64,000 nucleotides of DNA from Apus apus (Eukaryota > Chordata > Aves > Apodiformes > Apodidae), in the NCBI RefSeq assembly GCF_020740795.1, contig NC_067299.1, positions 11,109,333 to 11,173,332 on the forward strand, written 5' to 3'. The first letter of the stretch is position 1. The number at the start of each line of letters is the position of its first letter. Made by a program: the position numbers and the translations under genes. Below are positions 63,834-64,000 of this stretch, piece by piece. The notes under the pieces were generated by a model. The model had not been told where the DNA came from and did not search any database. It saw only the letters and a list, made by a program, of their open reading frames with translations.

Positions 63834-64000
63834 CGGTGACAGCTGGGCCTGCCGCGGGCGCCCGGCCCCGGCCAGCGGGCTCGCAGGCCTCCAGGCCTCC
63901 CGCGCCCCGGCTCCTGCTCGTGGCACCGTCTGTGGCTTTTATGGCCCTGCCAGGCGGGGAGGAGCAGCGGCAGGTCCCCTGTCCCCCCCGCGCCCGCTGG

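Overview
This is genomic DNA from a bird, most likely a GC-rich microchromosome. Evidence: spliced vertebrate genes with GT..AG introns, about twenty CR1-type LINE fragments (many with the ATTCTATGA-like 3' tip and one carrying reverse-transcriptase residues), dense CpG islands at gene starts, and a gene set that joins segments which lie on 7q11.23 (Williams-Beuren region) and on 17q in human. As far as I recall, chicken chromosome 19 carries both segments. Species is not determined.

All six recognised genes are transcribed from the minus strand. Left to right: exon 1 of a syntaxin-1 gene (STX1A most likely; 3111-3140, the rest lies beyond the left edge); MKS1 (9866-19719, 17 exons, 575 aa); a group III Schlafen gene (22394-32136, 4 coding exons, 941 aa); BCL7B (33624-36023, 6 exons, 202 aa); TBL2 (36572-41464, 7 exons, 448 aa); MLXIPL/ChREBP (41833-63683, 17 exons, 882 aa). 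For the five complete genes I placed each exon by hand: every junction has GT..AG, the reading frame carries through every join, and total lengths fall near those known for the human proteins (559, about 900, 202, 447 and 852 aa).

The genes do not form an operon-like system. MKS1 is a ciliary transition-zone protein, Schlafen an antiviral or tRNA-cleaving factor, BCL7B a SWI/SNF chromatin subunit, TBL2 an ER-membrane WD40 protein, and MLXIPL a glucose-responsive bHLH-Zip transcription factor. The BCL7B-TBL2-MLXIPL block keeps the human order and strand and is very compact (about 0.4-0.55 kb between coding regions). The Schlafen promoter appears to sit in the CpG island over the BCL7B 3' UTR.

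Region notes. 1-3110: syntaxin intron 1, GC-rich toward the exon. 3141-9564: promoter-side G-rich repeats, then unremarkable intergenic DNA. 19640-20200: CpG island with a GC-rich minisatellite at the MKS1 start. 20200-22393: intergenic with CR1 3' ends. 30149-30870 and 37273-37818: probable solo LTR fossils in introns of Schlafen and TBL2. 54311-63390: the 9-kb MLXIPL intron 1 with four CR1 pieces and a short tandem repeat. I found no CRISPR array, tRNA or rRNA gene, or evidence for an undescribed multi-gene system. The most interesting items are the Schlafen gene with complete nuclease and helicase motifs, an array of five same-direction CCAAT boxes in BCL7B intron 1, and the rearranged synteny.
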